Below are positions 52,229-61,183 of a stretch of 64,000 nt of DNA, piece by piece. Origin of the DNA: CAYXDO01 sp964463485 (GTDB taxonomy: Bacteria > Myxococcota > Kuafuiibacteriia > Kuafuiibacteriales > Kuafuiibacteriaceae); the NCBI GenBank assembly GCA_964463485.1, contig CAYXDO010000032.1, forward strand, positions 13,060 to 77,059. The letters are read 5' to 3'. The notes under the pieces are model-generated. The model worked only from the letters and a program-made list of their open reading frames with translations, made no database searches and was not told where the DNA came from. A program made the position numbers and the translations under genes. Each line of letters begins with the position of its first letter. The first letter of the stretch is position 1.

Positions 52229-53475
52229 TCGGCGCTGAAATCGGCGCTCTCGAGCTTCGCCTTCTGCGCTCGGGCGCGGCCAATGAAAGCCAAGGCGCTC
52301 GAGGGTGAGTCCATTTTTGCGCGTGCGTGAGGGTCGACCTCGAGGATCGCCAACAGCATCACGAGCCGACGCCGGAGCTCGCCAGCCGGGCGGAAGAAGC
52401 GCGCCAACAAATCAGCCGGCCTCACAAAACCCGACCGAGCCAACAGACCAAAGAGCTCGTCGGCTGCGTTGCGGCCTCCGACCGCGGACAACAGCCCGCT
52501 CTTGGCCGCCTCCGCATACGCAGAGAGCTGCGAGCCGCCGAGTCTTCGGTGAGCGAGATACTCGGCCAGGCGGAGGGCTTCCTGCTCGAGCTCGGGCCCG
52601 AGGAGCGACCCGAGCAACTCATCGAGGACCACCTCGAGGGCCCTGGCTTTCGGCGCCACGCCCAGAGTGGCTCCGTATTTGAAGACGTAGAGCTGGCCGG
52701 CCCGCACGGGGAGAGTGCGAGGCAGTCTCTTCGCGATCCTCTCCGCGCGAGAAACCCATTCAATGAACGGCTTCACAGGAATGGGCAGGATCGGCGCGGA
52801 GCCGCGACCGGCCTTCTCCCGCAGTCGAGCGAGCAGCTCGTCGAAGCGAAGCGCGTCCGGGCCCGCGAGATCGACCTCTCGCGGCCCTCGCGCCAACAGC
52901 GAAACGATGGAGGTCGCGGCATCCTCGACGTGAATCGGACGAACTACGACCGACGCGCCAGGCGCCAAGATCACGAACGGAAAGCGAGCCAACGCCAAGA
53001 AATGCTGGAGCGCCGGACCCTCGGAACCGAGGAGTATGGTCGGTCGGACGATCGTGACCTCCTCCAGCCTCGAGGCCGACACCAGCTCGTCGGCAGCGCG
53101 CTTCGACCTCGCGTAGGGATACTCATCCAGCTCGGGGTACGTCACCGCCACCGTCGACGTGTGAATGAATCGCCGAACCTTGGCCGCCTCGGCTACTCCG
53201 AGCAGCGCCCGCGTGCCCTCCACGTTGACTCGCTCGTACTCCGCGTCCGGCGCGTTACCGGTTTGGGCCGCGGCGTGAATGACGACGTCGACATCGGAAC
53301 AGCTGGGCGCGTACGCTCCCGCATCACATAAGTCACCCAACACCCAGCTCAGATTCGGGCGTGGCGCTCGCACCGCGCGCGACAACGCCCGGACTTGATG
53401 CCCATCCGCGAGCAACCGATCCAGGAGAGCTCGCCCGAGCAACCCCGTAGCGCCCGTGAGAAAAATCGTCGACAT
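52216..53475 (-). CDS. NAD-dependent epimerase/dehydratase (extended SDR) with a C-terminal extension
   Basis: A 419-residue protein. The N-terminal part (about 1-290) is an extended SDR: LTGATGLLGRALLDRL, VIHAAAQTG, the TSTVAVTYP strand and the catalytic Tyr and Lys in YPYARSK. The remaining 130 residues are helical, Leu/Arg-rich and without a match I know. Similar enzymes act on sterol, NDP-sugar or lipid head-group substrates. It is followed by the GMC flavoprotein and preceded by the radical SAM gene, so the three may modify one product. Confidence 0.82.
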   Translation of the reverse strand: MSTIFLTGATGLLGRALLDRLLADGHQVRALSRAVRAPRPNLSWVLGDLCDAGAYAPSCSDVDVVIHAAAQTGNAPDAEYERVNVEGTRALLGVAEAAKVRRFIHTSTVAVTYPELDEYPYARSKRAADELVSASRLEEVTIVRPTILLGSEGPALQHFLALARFPFVILAPGASVVVRPIHVEDAATSIVSLLARGPREVDLAGPDALRFDELLARLREKAGRGSAPILPIPVKPFIEWVSRAERIAKRLPRTLPVRAGQLYVFKYGATLGVAPKARALEVVLDELLGSLLGPELEQEALRLAEYLAHRRLGGSQLSAYAEAAKSGLLSAVGGRNAADELFGLLARSGFVRPADLLARFFRPAGELRRRLVMLLAILEVDPHARAKMDSPSSALAFIGRARAQKAKLESADFSAEGPR

Positions 53476-53479
53476 GAGA

Positions 53480-54787
53480 TCAGTCCCTCAAGACGGGCAA
53501 TATTTTCTTGGAGACCGGCGGCGGCAGGGGCGGAGCGCTTGCTTCCACGCGAGGGGTCTCCGGCGAAGGCCGCCAAGTCGCTCGGTCTTCCGGACGAAGC
53601 GGCGACGGCTTCTCCCATACTCTGGCGCCCTTCATCGCCCGCGCGAGCTGCACGGGCTGAAAGACGATACTCGGCCACAGGAAGATCTCGTTCGTACACG
53701 AACACTCACGAGCCGAGATCGAGGCGCGAACGTCGTGGGCCCGAGCCGATCTCCAAATCTCCCGGAACGATTGAGTCCGGAGATTTCCGATCGGAGGCCG
53801 CTGCTCACAGACGCCGACGTCCCCGTTGGCGAACACGACCGCGCTGAGCACTCCCGCGCGACAAGGGATGACTTGCGCGTCGGCCTCCAAGGTCTCGAGC
53901 TTGGCCCACTGCAACATCGGCTCCACGATACTCCCCACGCGAGAGCGCTCCCGCGGGGCCCACAGGCGCTTCAAATATGCGTAGAGCTCGCGATACTCCG
54001 ACAACATCGGCCCGCGAAGCGTGGGGTCCTTGCGCTCCCCGCGGATGATCGCGAGATTGTGATGGCCCATGTCTGGGCATCGCTCGAACAAATACGTCGT
54101 CAGCTTCTTGATCTCCGCCATGTTCGTGTGAGTTGCCACGGAGATGGCGTGAATTTGGAGCCTGGGGTCGCGGTGGGAGAGAGCCTCGAGCGCGTCGTAG
54201 GTTTCCATGGCGCGCTTGAAGGCGCCTTTGGTCACGCGAAACTGATCATGAAACTCCTGAGTTCCGTCCAGGGAGAGCTCGACGGTAAAGGATCGAAGAC
54301 TGGGTTCTTGGAGCGCGATCCGGACCTGCTCGACGGTCCGGTCGGTGAACCAGCCGTTCGAGGGGACGTAGACCTCTTCCACACCGTTGTTCCTCACGAA
54401 CTCACGGACGATCTCCCCGAGCTCTTTTCGAAGAAAAGGCTCTCCGCCCGAGAGGTTGAGATTTCGGATGGGGCCGAGCTCCCTCGAAAGCGCGACGATC
54501 TCGTCGAGGGTGAGATCGTCCTTCTGGTTGAGCTCCTGCCAATAGAAGCAGTGCTCGCACTTCATGTTGCAGATCGAATTGATGAAGAGGACCAGGAATG
54601 GCGGCGAGGGCACGTCGAGGACGGCGAGGTTCTGCCAGTACAGCGTCGCGTGTTTTCTGGCTCGGTGAACGAGGCCTCGCATTCGCGGGACAATGGCGGC
54701 TCCGCGCCGCGAGGCAAAGCGAAAAGTGCTGCGTCGCTGGAGCGCACCCGGGGTGAACTCCGCGTCGCGCTTGAATGACATCGTCAT
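53480..54787 (-). CDS. radical SAM protein with a SPASM-like C-terminal Cys region
   Basis: A 435-residue enzyme. CNMKCEHC (about residues 73-80) binds the SAM 4Fe-4S cluster, and LNLSGGEPFLR is the GGE motif. VPSNGWF and VELSLDG follow as in SPASM enzymes. The C-terminal part has CRAG, VGVCEQRPPIGNL and RECSCTNE, which could hold one or two auxiliary clusters, so it is SPASM/twitch-like. Family members modify peptides or sugars. No short peptide gene is seen beside it, so the partner sequence is unknown. It starts 32 bases from the divergent GT4 gene and ends 4 bp before the SDR gene. Confidence 0.85.
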   Translation of the reverse strand: MTMSFKRDAEFTPGALQRRSTFRFASRRGAAIVPRMRGLVHRARKHATLYWQNLAVLDVPSPPFLVLFINSICNMKCEHCFYWQELNQKDDLTLDEIVALSRELGPIRNLNLSGGEPFLRKELGEIVREFVRNNGVEEVYVPSNGWFTDRTVEQVRIALQEPSLRSFTVELSLDGTQEFHDQFRVTKGAFKRAMETYDALEALSHRDPRLQIHAISVATHTNMAEIKKLTTYLFERCPDMGHHNLAIIRGERKDPTLRGPMLSEYRELYAYLKRLWAPRERSRVGSIVEPMLQWAKLETLEADAQVIPCRAGVLSAVVFANGDVGVCEQRPPIGNLRTQSFREIWRSARAHDVRASISARECSCTNEIFLWPSIVFQPVQLARAMKGARVWEKPSPLRPEDRATWRPSPETPRVEASAPPLPPPVSKKILPVLRD

Positions 54788-54819
54788 CCGTGCTCAGGTC
54801 GGTCGTTCGTTTCACGACG

Positions 54820-56109
54820 ATGCGGGTCAGGGACTTGAGAGTGTTGGTCGACGCGACGACCTGGTGGAACGACCGTGGGTTCGGGCGTTATACGAGGTCG
54901 CTGCTCACCGCGATGGTCGCGCGCAGACGCGGTCTCGAGTACACTTTTCTGGTCGATCGCGAGCCCGACGGAACGATCCCGGAGTCGGTCCGGATCACCT
55001 GGAGGAAGACGCGCCGCACTTTGACCGAGAGCGCGGTCGGGGACGGCGCGCGCGGTGTGGCGGATTTGTTTCGGGTGGCGCGCGGCGCACTCCTGTCGCC
55101 AGCGGACGTGGTGTTCTTTCCGACGGTATATTCGTTTCTTCCCCTGCCGAGCTCGGCGCCGTTCGTGGTCGGTTTCCACGACACGACCGCGGAGAGGCTG
55201 CCGGAGCTCGTGTTCCCCTCGAAGCGAAACGCGTTCTTGTGGAACGCCAAAGTCAGCTTGGCGCGACGGACCGCGAGCCGATTTCTCACCGTGTCGGAAG
55301 CCTCGGCAGGGGACCTTGGCCGGGTCTTTGGCATTCCTCCCGATCGAATCGACGTCGTGTATGGCGCGCCCGACCCGATTTTTCGCGTCCTCGCGGGGCC
55401 GGACGTACTCACTCGAGGTCGCCTCGAGTATGGGTTCAGAGCGGACTCATCACTGTTCGTGTACGTCGGCGGGCTCAACCCGCACAAGAACGTGAGTGGC
55501 CTCTTGCGGGCGTTCGAGAGTCTGATCGGCACCCATCAGAGCTCCGAGCTCGCGATCGTCGGCGACACGTCTCGGCGTGGGTTTCACGACAACGTAGACG
55601 AGCTCACGGGCTTCGTCGCCGCGCGCCCCGAGCTCGCTTCGCGGGTTCGGTTCTTGGGCCGCGTGCCGGACGAGCCACTCGTCAGACTCTTGAACGCGGC
55701 CACCGCGCTGGTGTTTCCTTCTTTTTCGGAGGGGTTCGGGTTGCCGGCGGTCGAGGCCATGGCGTGTGGGCTGCCGGTCCTGGCGAGCGGTGCCACCAGC
55801 CTTCCGGAGATCATCCAAGACGCCGGACTCTTCTTCGATCCGTCGAACCCATCGGAGATTCGGCGAGTCATGTCGGAGATCATCGAATCTCCCGAGCTTC
55901 GGGCCAAGCTCCGGGAAAGAGGTCTGCGAAGGGCCAGAGAGCTCACGTGGGAACGAAGCGCCGAACGGGCGGAGACGATGTTGAGATGGACGGCCGCGTC
56001 AGGTCGTCCGCCGCTCTGGCAGCTCCTCCGCGGCCTCCGCTCGCCGTCCCTGCGGTCCGACGCGCAGACGCTCCGGCTCCGCGGTCTGCGTCGCTCCTCG
56101 AGGTCCTAA
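54820..56109 (+). CDS. GT4-family glycosyltransferase
   Basis: A 429-residue GT-B enzyme, mannosyltransferase-like. The N-terminus has VLVDATTWWNDRGFGRYTRSLL, and the C-terminal half has YVGGLNPHKNVSGLLRAF, then FPSFSEGFGLPAVEAMACGLPVLAS, the E-x7-E motif that binds the nucleotide sugar. GT4 enzymes with this D-x-T-x-W start often build O-antigen or exopolysaccharide. The ATG at 54820 is chosen because earlier in-frame codons overlap the divergent radical SAM gene. Its TAA shares one base with the next start. Confidence 0.9.
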   Translation: MRVRDLRVLVDATTWWNDRGFGRYTRSLLTAMVARRRGLEYTFLVDREPDGTIPESVRITWRKTRRTLTESAVGDGARGVADLFRVARGALLSPADVVFFPTVYSFLPLPSSAPFVVGFHDTTAERLPELVFPSKRNAFLWNAKVSLARRTASRFLTVSEASAGDLGRVFGIPPDRIDVVYGAPDPIFRVLAGPDVLTRGRLEYGFRADSSLFVYVGGLNPHKNVSGLLRAFESLIGTHQSSELAIVGDTSRRGFHDNVDELTGFVAARPELASRVRFLGRVPDEPLVRLLNAATALVFPSFSEGFGLPAVEAMACGLPVLASGATSLPEIIQDAGLFFDPSNPSEIRRVMSEIIESPELRAKLRERGLRRARELTWERSAERAETMLRWTAASGRPPLWQLLRGLRSPSLRSDAQTLRLRGLRRSSRS

Positions 56110-56831
56110 TGCGAGCGATCCTCACCTTTCACTGCCTCGATGAGTCTGACTCACCGCTGTCGGTGAGCGCGGCCGAGCTCGAGCGGATCCTGGATTGGGT
56201 CGAAGAGGGCGGCCACCGGATCGTACCGCTCTCCGAGTTGCTCTCGCGGCCGGCCGGCGGTCAGGTGGCGCTCACCTTCGACGACGGGTTCAAGAGCACA
56301 CTCATCGCCAGCGAGGTGTTGCGGAGGAGAGGTCTGACCGCGACACTCTTCGTGGTGACTGGGAGAGTTGGCGCTGACAACGACTTCCCCGGGCAGCCGA
56401 GTTGGGTGGAACGACAGCAGCTGCTGACTTGGCCCGAAGTTCGCAACCTCGAGGCGATCGGTTGGGAGCTCGGTGTCCACAGCGTCACCCACCCAGACTT
56501 GTCGAAGTGCTCCAACCAGCGCATCGCCGCGGAGCTCGAGGGCTCCCGAGAACAGCTTCGAAGCCACGGGTCAGGACCGGTCGAGGTCTTTGCGTATCCA
56601 TACGGTCTGTTCGACGAGCGCGTGACGGCCATGACGCGCAAGGCCTTTCGGTGGGCGGTGACGACCGAGCTCCGAGCGCTCCGCGAGCGTGAAGATCCAG
56701 CGCTGTTGCCTCGGCTCGACGCGCACTACCTGCGGGGGTTGGGTCGATCCTTCGCGTTCGGCGGGCCCGCCCATCGAACCTGGCTTCTGGCCCGCTCGAG
56801 CTTGCGTCGCTTGCGCCGAGCCCGAACGTGA
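56109..56831 (+). CDS. polysaccharide deacetylase (NodB-like)
   Basis: A 240-residue CE4 enzyme. LTFDDGFKST (about residues 55-64) carries the catalytic base and metal Asp, and HSVTHPDLS provides the zinc His pair, that is, motifs 1 and 2 of the NodB domain. AYPYGLFD is motif 3 and VTTELRAL is near motif 4. There is no signal peptide, so it may act in the cytoplasm or on lipid-linked precursors. It overlaps the GT4 gene by one base (TAATG), so translation is coupled and they probably act on the same glycan. Confidence 0.9.
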   Translation: MRAILTFHCLDESDSPLSVSAAELERILDWVEEGGHRIVPLSELLSRPAGGQVALTFDDGFKSTLIASEVLRRRGLTATLFVVTGRVGADNDFPGQPSWVERQQLLTWPEVRNLEAIGWELGVHSVTHPDLSKCSNQRIAAELEGSREQLRSHGSGPVEVFAYPYGLFDERVTAMTRKAFRWAVTTELRALREREDPALLPRLDAHYLRGLGRSFAFGGPAHRTWLLARSSLRRLRRART

Positions 56832-56874
56832 GCTGAAGCTTTACCTCGCCGAGTACAACGGCTAGAGCGTCGAC

Positions 56875-57822
56875 ATGACCTCGCCGAGGCCACTCGTCTC
56901 CGTCGTGGTGCCGGTGTTCAACGAGTCCGCGGTGATCTCGACCTTTCACGCCGAAGCCTCTCGCGCGCTCGGCGCGATCACCGACGCCGATTACGAGCTC
57001 GTTTTCGTCGACGATGGAAGTCGCGACGACAGCTTCTCGAAGCTCGCACGCCTCTCGCAGACCGATCCGAAGGTCTCGGTGGTCAAGCTCTCGAGGAACT
57101 TCGGCCACCAGATCGCCATCTCCGCGGGGCTCGACCACGCGCGAGGAGACTGCGTCGCGATCATCGACGCCGATCTCCAGGATCCTCCCGAAGTCATCGC
57201 GAAGATGTTCGAGCGCTACAAGGAAGGGTTCGACGTCGTGTACGGCGTCCGCACGGAACGAAACGGGGAGACGTTTTTCAAGAGAGCGACCGCGTCGTTG
57301 TTCTATCGGTTGCTCCGTTCGTTCTCGCGCCTCGACATTCCCCTCGACGTAGGTGACTTCAGACTCCTGAGTCGGCGAGCCGTCGAGCAGCTGCGGGGGA
57401 TGCGGGAGAAGGATCGCTTCGTGCGGGGGCTCGTAGCGTGGCTGGGATTCAGACAGGTGGGTGTAGAGTACGCGCGCGCGCCTCGGTACGCGGGGGAGAC
57501 CAAGTACCCCCTGAGGAAGATGCTCAGGTTTGCGCTCGACGGGATCACTTCGTTCTCCAACTTTCCGCTGCGGCTGGCCACGTGGCTCGGCTGGGGGGCC
57601 TCGCTCCTGTCGTTCTTGTACTTGGCCAGCGTGTTCATTCAAAAGGCGATGGGTATCACCGTGCAGGGCTGGGCCACGATCATGGTGGCGGTGCTCTTCA
57701 TGGGTGGTGTGCAACTCATTTGTCTCGGTATCATCGGAGAATACATTGGACGGATCTTCAACGAAGTGAAACCTCGGCCGATGTATATCGTCGAGGAGAT
57801 CGTCGGTGCTCGGCGGGAGTGA
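56875..57822 (+). CDS. GtrB-like GT2 glycosyltransferase with two C-terminal membrane helices
   Basis: A 315-residue enzyme. SVVVPVFNES, VDDGSRDDS and IDADLQDPPEVI give the GT2 nucleotide-sugar and metal sites. FRLLSRRAVEQLRGMREKDRF and the RYAGETKYPLRKML segment are typical of GtrB/bactoprenol glucosyl- or mannosyltransferases. Two membrane helices (about 235-260 and 265-290) end the protein, as in GtrB. It would charge undecaprenyl phosphate with a sugar for periplasmic decoration of surface glycans. Confidence 0.9.
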   Translation: MTSPRPLVSVVVPVFNESAVISTFHAEASRALGAITDADYELVFVDDGSRDDSFSKLARLSQTDPKVSVVKLSRNFGHQIAISAGLDHARGDCVAIIDADLQDPPEVIAKMFERYKEGFDVVYGVRTERNGETFFKRATASLFYRLLRSFSRLDIPLDVGDFRLLSRRAVEQLRGMREKDRFVRGLVAWLGFRQVGVEYARAPRYAGETKYPLRKMLRFALDGITSFSNFPLRLATWLGWGASLLSFLYLASVFIQKAMGITVQGWATIMVAVLFMGGVQLICLGIIGEYIGRIFNEVKPRPMYIVEEIVGARRE

Positions 57823-57871
57823 GTCCCGCCGACCGGCGCCCGTGCGCGGGGTGAGTCGCCGAGCTAGGCCC

Positions 57872-57903
57872 GGAAGAGGCTAGGAAGAGGCTAGGAAGAG
57901 GCT
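57872..57903. repeat. 11-bp tandem repeat containing a stop codon
   Basis: GGAAGAGGCTA occurs three times in a row (the last unit incomplete). On the minus strand the TAG within the repeat is the stop codon of the 104-residue membrane protein gene. The layout is like the repeat at the fcl end. Confidence 0.85.
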
Positions 57904-58205
57904 CCGCGTCGGAGCGCGACGGAGTTGTAGATCCAGGCCACCGAGTAACCCACGACCCCGCCCACCCATCCGCCGTAGAACAGCCCTAGGAACGCGCCGC
58001 CGACGGACACGTCGTACCCAGGCAGATAATTGCCCAGGCGACCCAGGGTCGGACCCACGACCTGCCCTCCCTGAATCACCAGCCAGATCGTGGCGACGAA
58101 CAAACCCACGCCCCCCACGCCCGCAAAAGTGACGGCCATGATGGACGCACGGAGACGAGCCACCGCTCGCCTGACGATTTGGAGCTCGTCCTTCGGGCCG
58201 TTCAT
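57891..58205 (-). CDS. 104-residue membrane protein, paralogue of the adjacent FAD enzyme's membrane tail
   Basis: The ATG overlaps the preceding stop as ATGA. Two hydrophobic helices (about 19-45 and 65-92) flank the loop GPTLGRLGNYLPGYDVS. The adjacent FAD enzyme ends in a domain with the matching segment GPTLTLLANYLAGYRVS between two helices, so the two are paralogous by direct reading. The function is unknown. It may interact with or mimic the enzyme's tail in the membrane. The stop codon lies in a tandem repeat. Confidence 0.78.
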   Translation of the reverse strand: MNGPKDELQIVRRAVARLRASIMAVTFAGVGGVGLFVATIWLVIQGGQVVGPTLGRLGNYLPGYDVSVGGAFLGLFYGGWVGGVVGYSVAWIYNSVALRRGASS

Positions 58206-60064
58206 TCGGTGCCCTCGGGTTGGGAGCTCGAGACCGCGTCGAGCGCCGCGTCGAGCTCGAGCTCCCGGAGGAGCGATCGCTCGTGAATGGCGACGAGGCC
58301 GTTGATCACGCGGGCCAGAACGTTGCCGAAGACGTACCCTCCGATAGCGGCCTCCAGACCCCCCACGAGCGCGCCGAGGTAGGAGACTCGGTAGCCAGCG
58401 AGATAATTGGCGAGGAGGGTCAGGGTCGGCCCGCCGGCCTCTCCTTCGACCCAGATCGTGACGAGAGTAGCCAGGATCAGACTCAGGCTGCCGACGACGG
58501 CCACGGCCACGCCGAGGGCGACTGGGTCATACCGGGCGAAGGCTTCCTCGAGCAAGGCCTCCACCGGGTCGAGGCGACGGGGCACGAGCCGCTCCCCGGT
58601 GGCGCCGGAGACGGCCTTCTTCTCGACCTCTTCGTGATAGTCATCGTCGAGGTTCACACCCCACACGTCGTGAGTCGCTCCGCCGATGTTTTGCGCTGCG
58701 TACATCGCGGTGAGCATGCTGTGATCTTGGTTGTTGTAGCGGTGCTGCCCGTTGCGCCCGACCAACTGAAGGTTCGTGAAGGCTTCGGCGAGGTAGGTTT
58801 TGATTTGCTCGAGCGCGCCGCGATATTCCGAATCGTAGACGGGGTAGGCCTTGGGCATCCGGATGACGGTCCCGTCGACGACGTCATCCTCACGCACGAG
58901 GCCAAGGATCGCAGTCTCCTTCTTGGCCAGAGCGATCAGGTCGGCGTCGTCCATCGTCCAGAGGTCGTCACCTTCCTGGACGAAATATTCGAGGCCGATC
59001 GAGCTCATCTTCGGGTCGGGGACCATCTCTGGGCTCCAACTCTTGAAGTTCTGAATGCGCCCCACGCGCACCTTCGGCGAGTGGATGTAAATCCAATTGT
59101 CAGGAAACAACTCTTGGCGGCGAATCACGAGCCCCACGGTGAGGAAGTCGCGGTACTTGAGCTTTCGCGCGGCCACGAGCACGCGTTCGGGAGGCGGAGG
59201 GTCGAGGGCCTCCACGAGCTCACGGATCGGCATCGACGACACGAAGTGTTCGCCGGTCTCCGAGAAAGTCAGCCCGTCGCCGTTCGTGGCCACGACCTCC
59301 GCGACTCGCCGATCGACGTGGCGAATGCGTACCACGTGAGTCCCGAGCTTCACCGGACTTCCGGACGCCTCGAGGATCCCCATCACCCGCTCCCACATCA
59401 TGCCGGGTCCGAGTCGCGGGTAGTGAAACTGTTCGATGAGGCTCGTGATGAGCTTGCCGCGGTTGCCGATGAGCGCGTTCTTGATGGCGCTCAGGAGGTC
59501 GAGGCTCTTGATACGCTGCGCGGCCCAGTCGGCGCCGATTTCGTGACACGGGATGCCCCAGACTTTTTCGGTATAGGTCTTGAAAAAGATCTCGAAGAGT
59601 CGCCGGCCGAACCGATTGGTGACCCACTGCTCGAGGTTCTTTTCCTCCGGGCTCGGCATCGCGCGGGCCTTGAGGTAACTCATCACGATGCGAACGGCCT
59701 CGACGACACCGAGGCCGCGCAAGGCGTTCATAGCCTTGAGCGGGTAGTCGAAGAAGCGTTCGTTGTAATAGATCCGGGAGAGGCGCGGCCGCACGATGAG
59801 GTCGTCGCCGAGGACCTCGTGCCACATTTGTTTGACCGCCACGGCTTTGGTGAAGAAGCGGTGACCGCCGATGTCATACCGATAGCCCTTGTATTCGACG
59901 GTTCGCGAGATGCCGCCGACGCAGTCGTCTTTTTCGAGGACGACGGCCGAGCGCCCCGATTTTCGAAGCTCATAGGCCGCCGTGAGACCGGCTGGGCCTC
60001 CGCCGATGATCACGGTGCGGGCGGAGGGCGGCTCCGGCGAGGGGCTCCTTTCGAAGGCTGACAA
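58202..60064 (-). CDS. FAD-dependent oxidoreductase (UDP-galactopyranose mutase/amine oxidase-like) with membrane tail
   Basis: A 620-residue protein, possibly from a TTG start. A GTG at codon 18 is the main alternative. The Rossmann motif IIGGGPAGLTAAYELRKSG (about 19-37) and GGHRFFTK binding residues define an FAD enzyme. GKLITSLIEQFHYPRLGPGMMW and RNGQHRYNNQDHSMLTAMYA appear in a group of UGM-like proteins that act in sugar or polyprenol pathways. The last 110 residues hold two membrane helices joined by GPTLTLLANYLAGYRVS. That tail is also encoded alone by the next gene. It overlaps that gene by four bases. Confidence 0.85.
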   Translation of the reverse strand: MSAFERSPSPEPPSARTVIIGGGPAGLTAAYELRKSGRSAVVLEKDDCVGGISRTVEYKGYRYDIGGHRFFTKAVAVKQMWHEVLGDDLIVRPRLSRIYYNERFFDYPLKAMNALRGLGVVEAVRIVMSYLKARAMPSPEEKNLEQWVTNRFGRRLFEIFFKTYTEKVWGIPCHEIGADWAAQRIKSLDLLSAIKNALIGNRGKLITSLIEQFHYPRLGPGMMWERVMGILEASGSPVKLGTHVVRIRHVDRRVAEVVATNGDGLTFSETGEHFVSSMPIRELVEALDPPPPERVLVAARKLKYRDFLTVGLVIRRQELFPDNWIYIHSPKVRVGRIQNFKSWSPEMVPDPKMSSIGLEYFVQEGDDLWTMDDADLIALAKKETAILGLVREDDVVDGTVIRMPKAYPVYDSEYRGALEQIKTYLAEAFTNLQLVGRNGQHRYNNQDHSMLTAMYAAQNIGGATHDVWGVNLDDDYHEEVEKKAVSGATGERLVPRRLDPVEALLEEAFARYDPVALGVAVAVVGSLSLILATLVTIWVEGEAGGPTLTLLANYLAGYRVSYLGALVGGLEAAIGGYVFGNVLARVINGLVAIHERSLLRELELDAALDAVSSSQPEGTE

Positions 60065-60106
60065 TGGCCTGAGCGTCTAGTACGGGGCGATGCGCGAGGC
60101 AAGGAC

Positions 60107-61183
60107 GTGGAGTCAGAGAAGCAAGTCAGGATCGCGGTGGTAATGCCGGCCTACAACGCAGAGAGCTATCTGCCCGAGACTGTCCCTGCCCTGTTGGCCT
60201 CGGCGAGCGCTTCGGCCTCGGCGAGCGGGTCGGCCTCGGCGAGCGCGTCGGCTTCGGCGAGCGCGTCGGGGAGCGTCCTCGTGGTCGACGACGGCTCCAC
60301 CGATCGGACCGCTGAGCTCGCAGAGGACCTCGGCGCTCGTGTGGTGCGCCTCACTCATCGTCAGGGGCCCTCGGGCGCGCGAAATCGGGGGGTGGCGGCG
60401 GTGCCGGATGCGGACGTGGTCTTGTTCGTCGATGCGGACTGCGTGGCGCATCCGGATCTGGTGGAGAGAGTACGAGCCCGCTTCGAGGCGGAGCCCGACA
60501 TACTGAGTGTGATCGGTTCGTACGACGATCGACCTCCCGAGCAGAATTTTTTTTCGCAGTATATGAATCTACGACATCACTTCACACATCAGCGCGCGTC
60601 TCGAGAGCGTGCGCTTTTTTGGGGTGGGTGCGGAGCGGTTCGGAGGGCGGCGTTCGAGGCGGCCGGAGGGTTCGATGCGGAGCGATTTCCGTGGCCGAGT
60701 GTGGAGGACTTGGAGCTCGGGATGAGGCTGAGAAGGCTCGGGAGGACGTGCCTCGATCCAACTCTCCTCGTGACTCACTTGAAGCGATGGACGTTGCGAT
60801 CCGTGGTGGAGACCGACATTCGTCGCCGGGCCATTCCGTGGACCGAGCTGATCTTGGAGTCGGGAGAGATTCCGGACGATCTGAATCTGAAGACGAAGGA
60901 CCGCGTGTCGGCTGCATTGGCGCCCTTGGTCCTCGGGAGCGTGGTGGGTCTGCCGTTCTCGGTCGTGGCGGGGGCCTGGCCGTGTTCGGTGCTGGGGTCG
61001 ATCCCCGCGCTCCTGCAGCTCTACCTGCAGCGTGAGTATGTGCGGGAGATGGCTCGAATCAGGGGCCCGGGATTCGCGTTCGAAGCCTGGCTTTTTCACC
61101 AGGTGCACCTGACCTACAGCGGTGTGACTTTCGCGGTGCTGGCGGCTCCAAGGGCCCTAGAGTCGTGTCAGTTCGGGGGCTGA
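60107..61183 (+). CDS. GT2 glycosyltransferase with an Ala/Ser repeat in the catalytic domain
   Basis: A 358-residue enzyme with a GTG start. VVMPAYNAE and VVDDGSTDRT (residues 59-68) are the GT-A sugar-nucleotide motifs, and FVDADC gives the DxD-type metal site. WPSVEDLELGMRLRRLG follows as the acceptor-side motif. Two helices near 280-320 suggest membrane contact. An Ser-Ala/Gly repeat of 26 residues (31-56) sits between the first helix and the strand holding DDG, where family members have a short loop. The rest is intact, so the enzyme may remain functional. Its 3' end overlaps a convergent gene by 16 bases. Confidence 0.85.
   Translation: MESEKQVRIAVVMPAYNAESYLPETVPALLASASASASASGSASASASASASASGSVLVVDDGSTDRTAELAEDLGARVVRLTHRQGPSGARNRGVAAVPDADVVLFVDADCVAHPDLVERVRARFEAEPDILSVIGSYDDRPPEQNFFSQYMNLRHHFTHQRASRERALFWGGCGAVRRAAFEAAGGFDAERFPWPSVEDLELGMRLRRLGRTCLDPTLLVTHLKRWTLRSVVETDIRRRAIPWTELILESGEIPDDLNLKTKDRVSAALAPLVLGSVVGLPFSVVAGAWPCSVLGSIPALLQLYLQREYVREMARIRGPGFAFEAWLFHQVHLTYSGVTFAVLAAPRALESCQFGG
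60197..60274 (+). repeat. 18-bp tandem repeat encoding an Ala/Ser tract
   Basis: Units of the type TCGGCCTCGGCGAGCGCG are repeated about four times with small differences (C/T at position 6, G/T at the end). They encode alternating Ser and Ala with two Gly interruptions. Length can change by six codons per unit without a frameshift. Confidence 0.85.
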
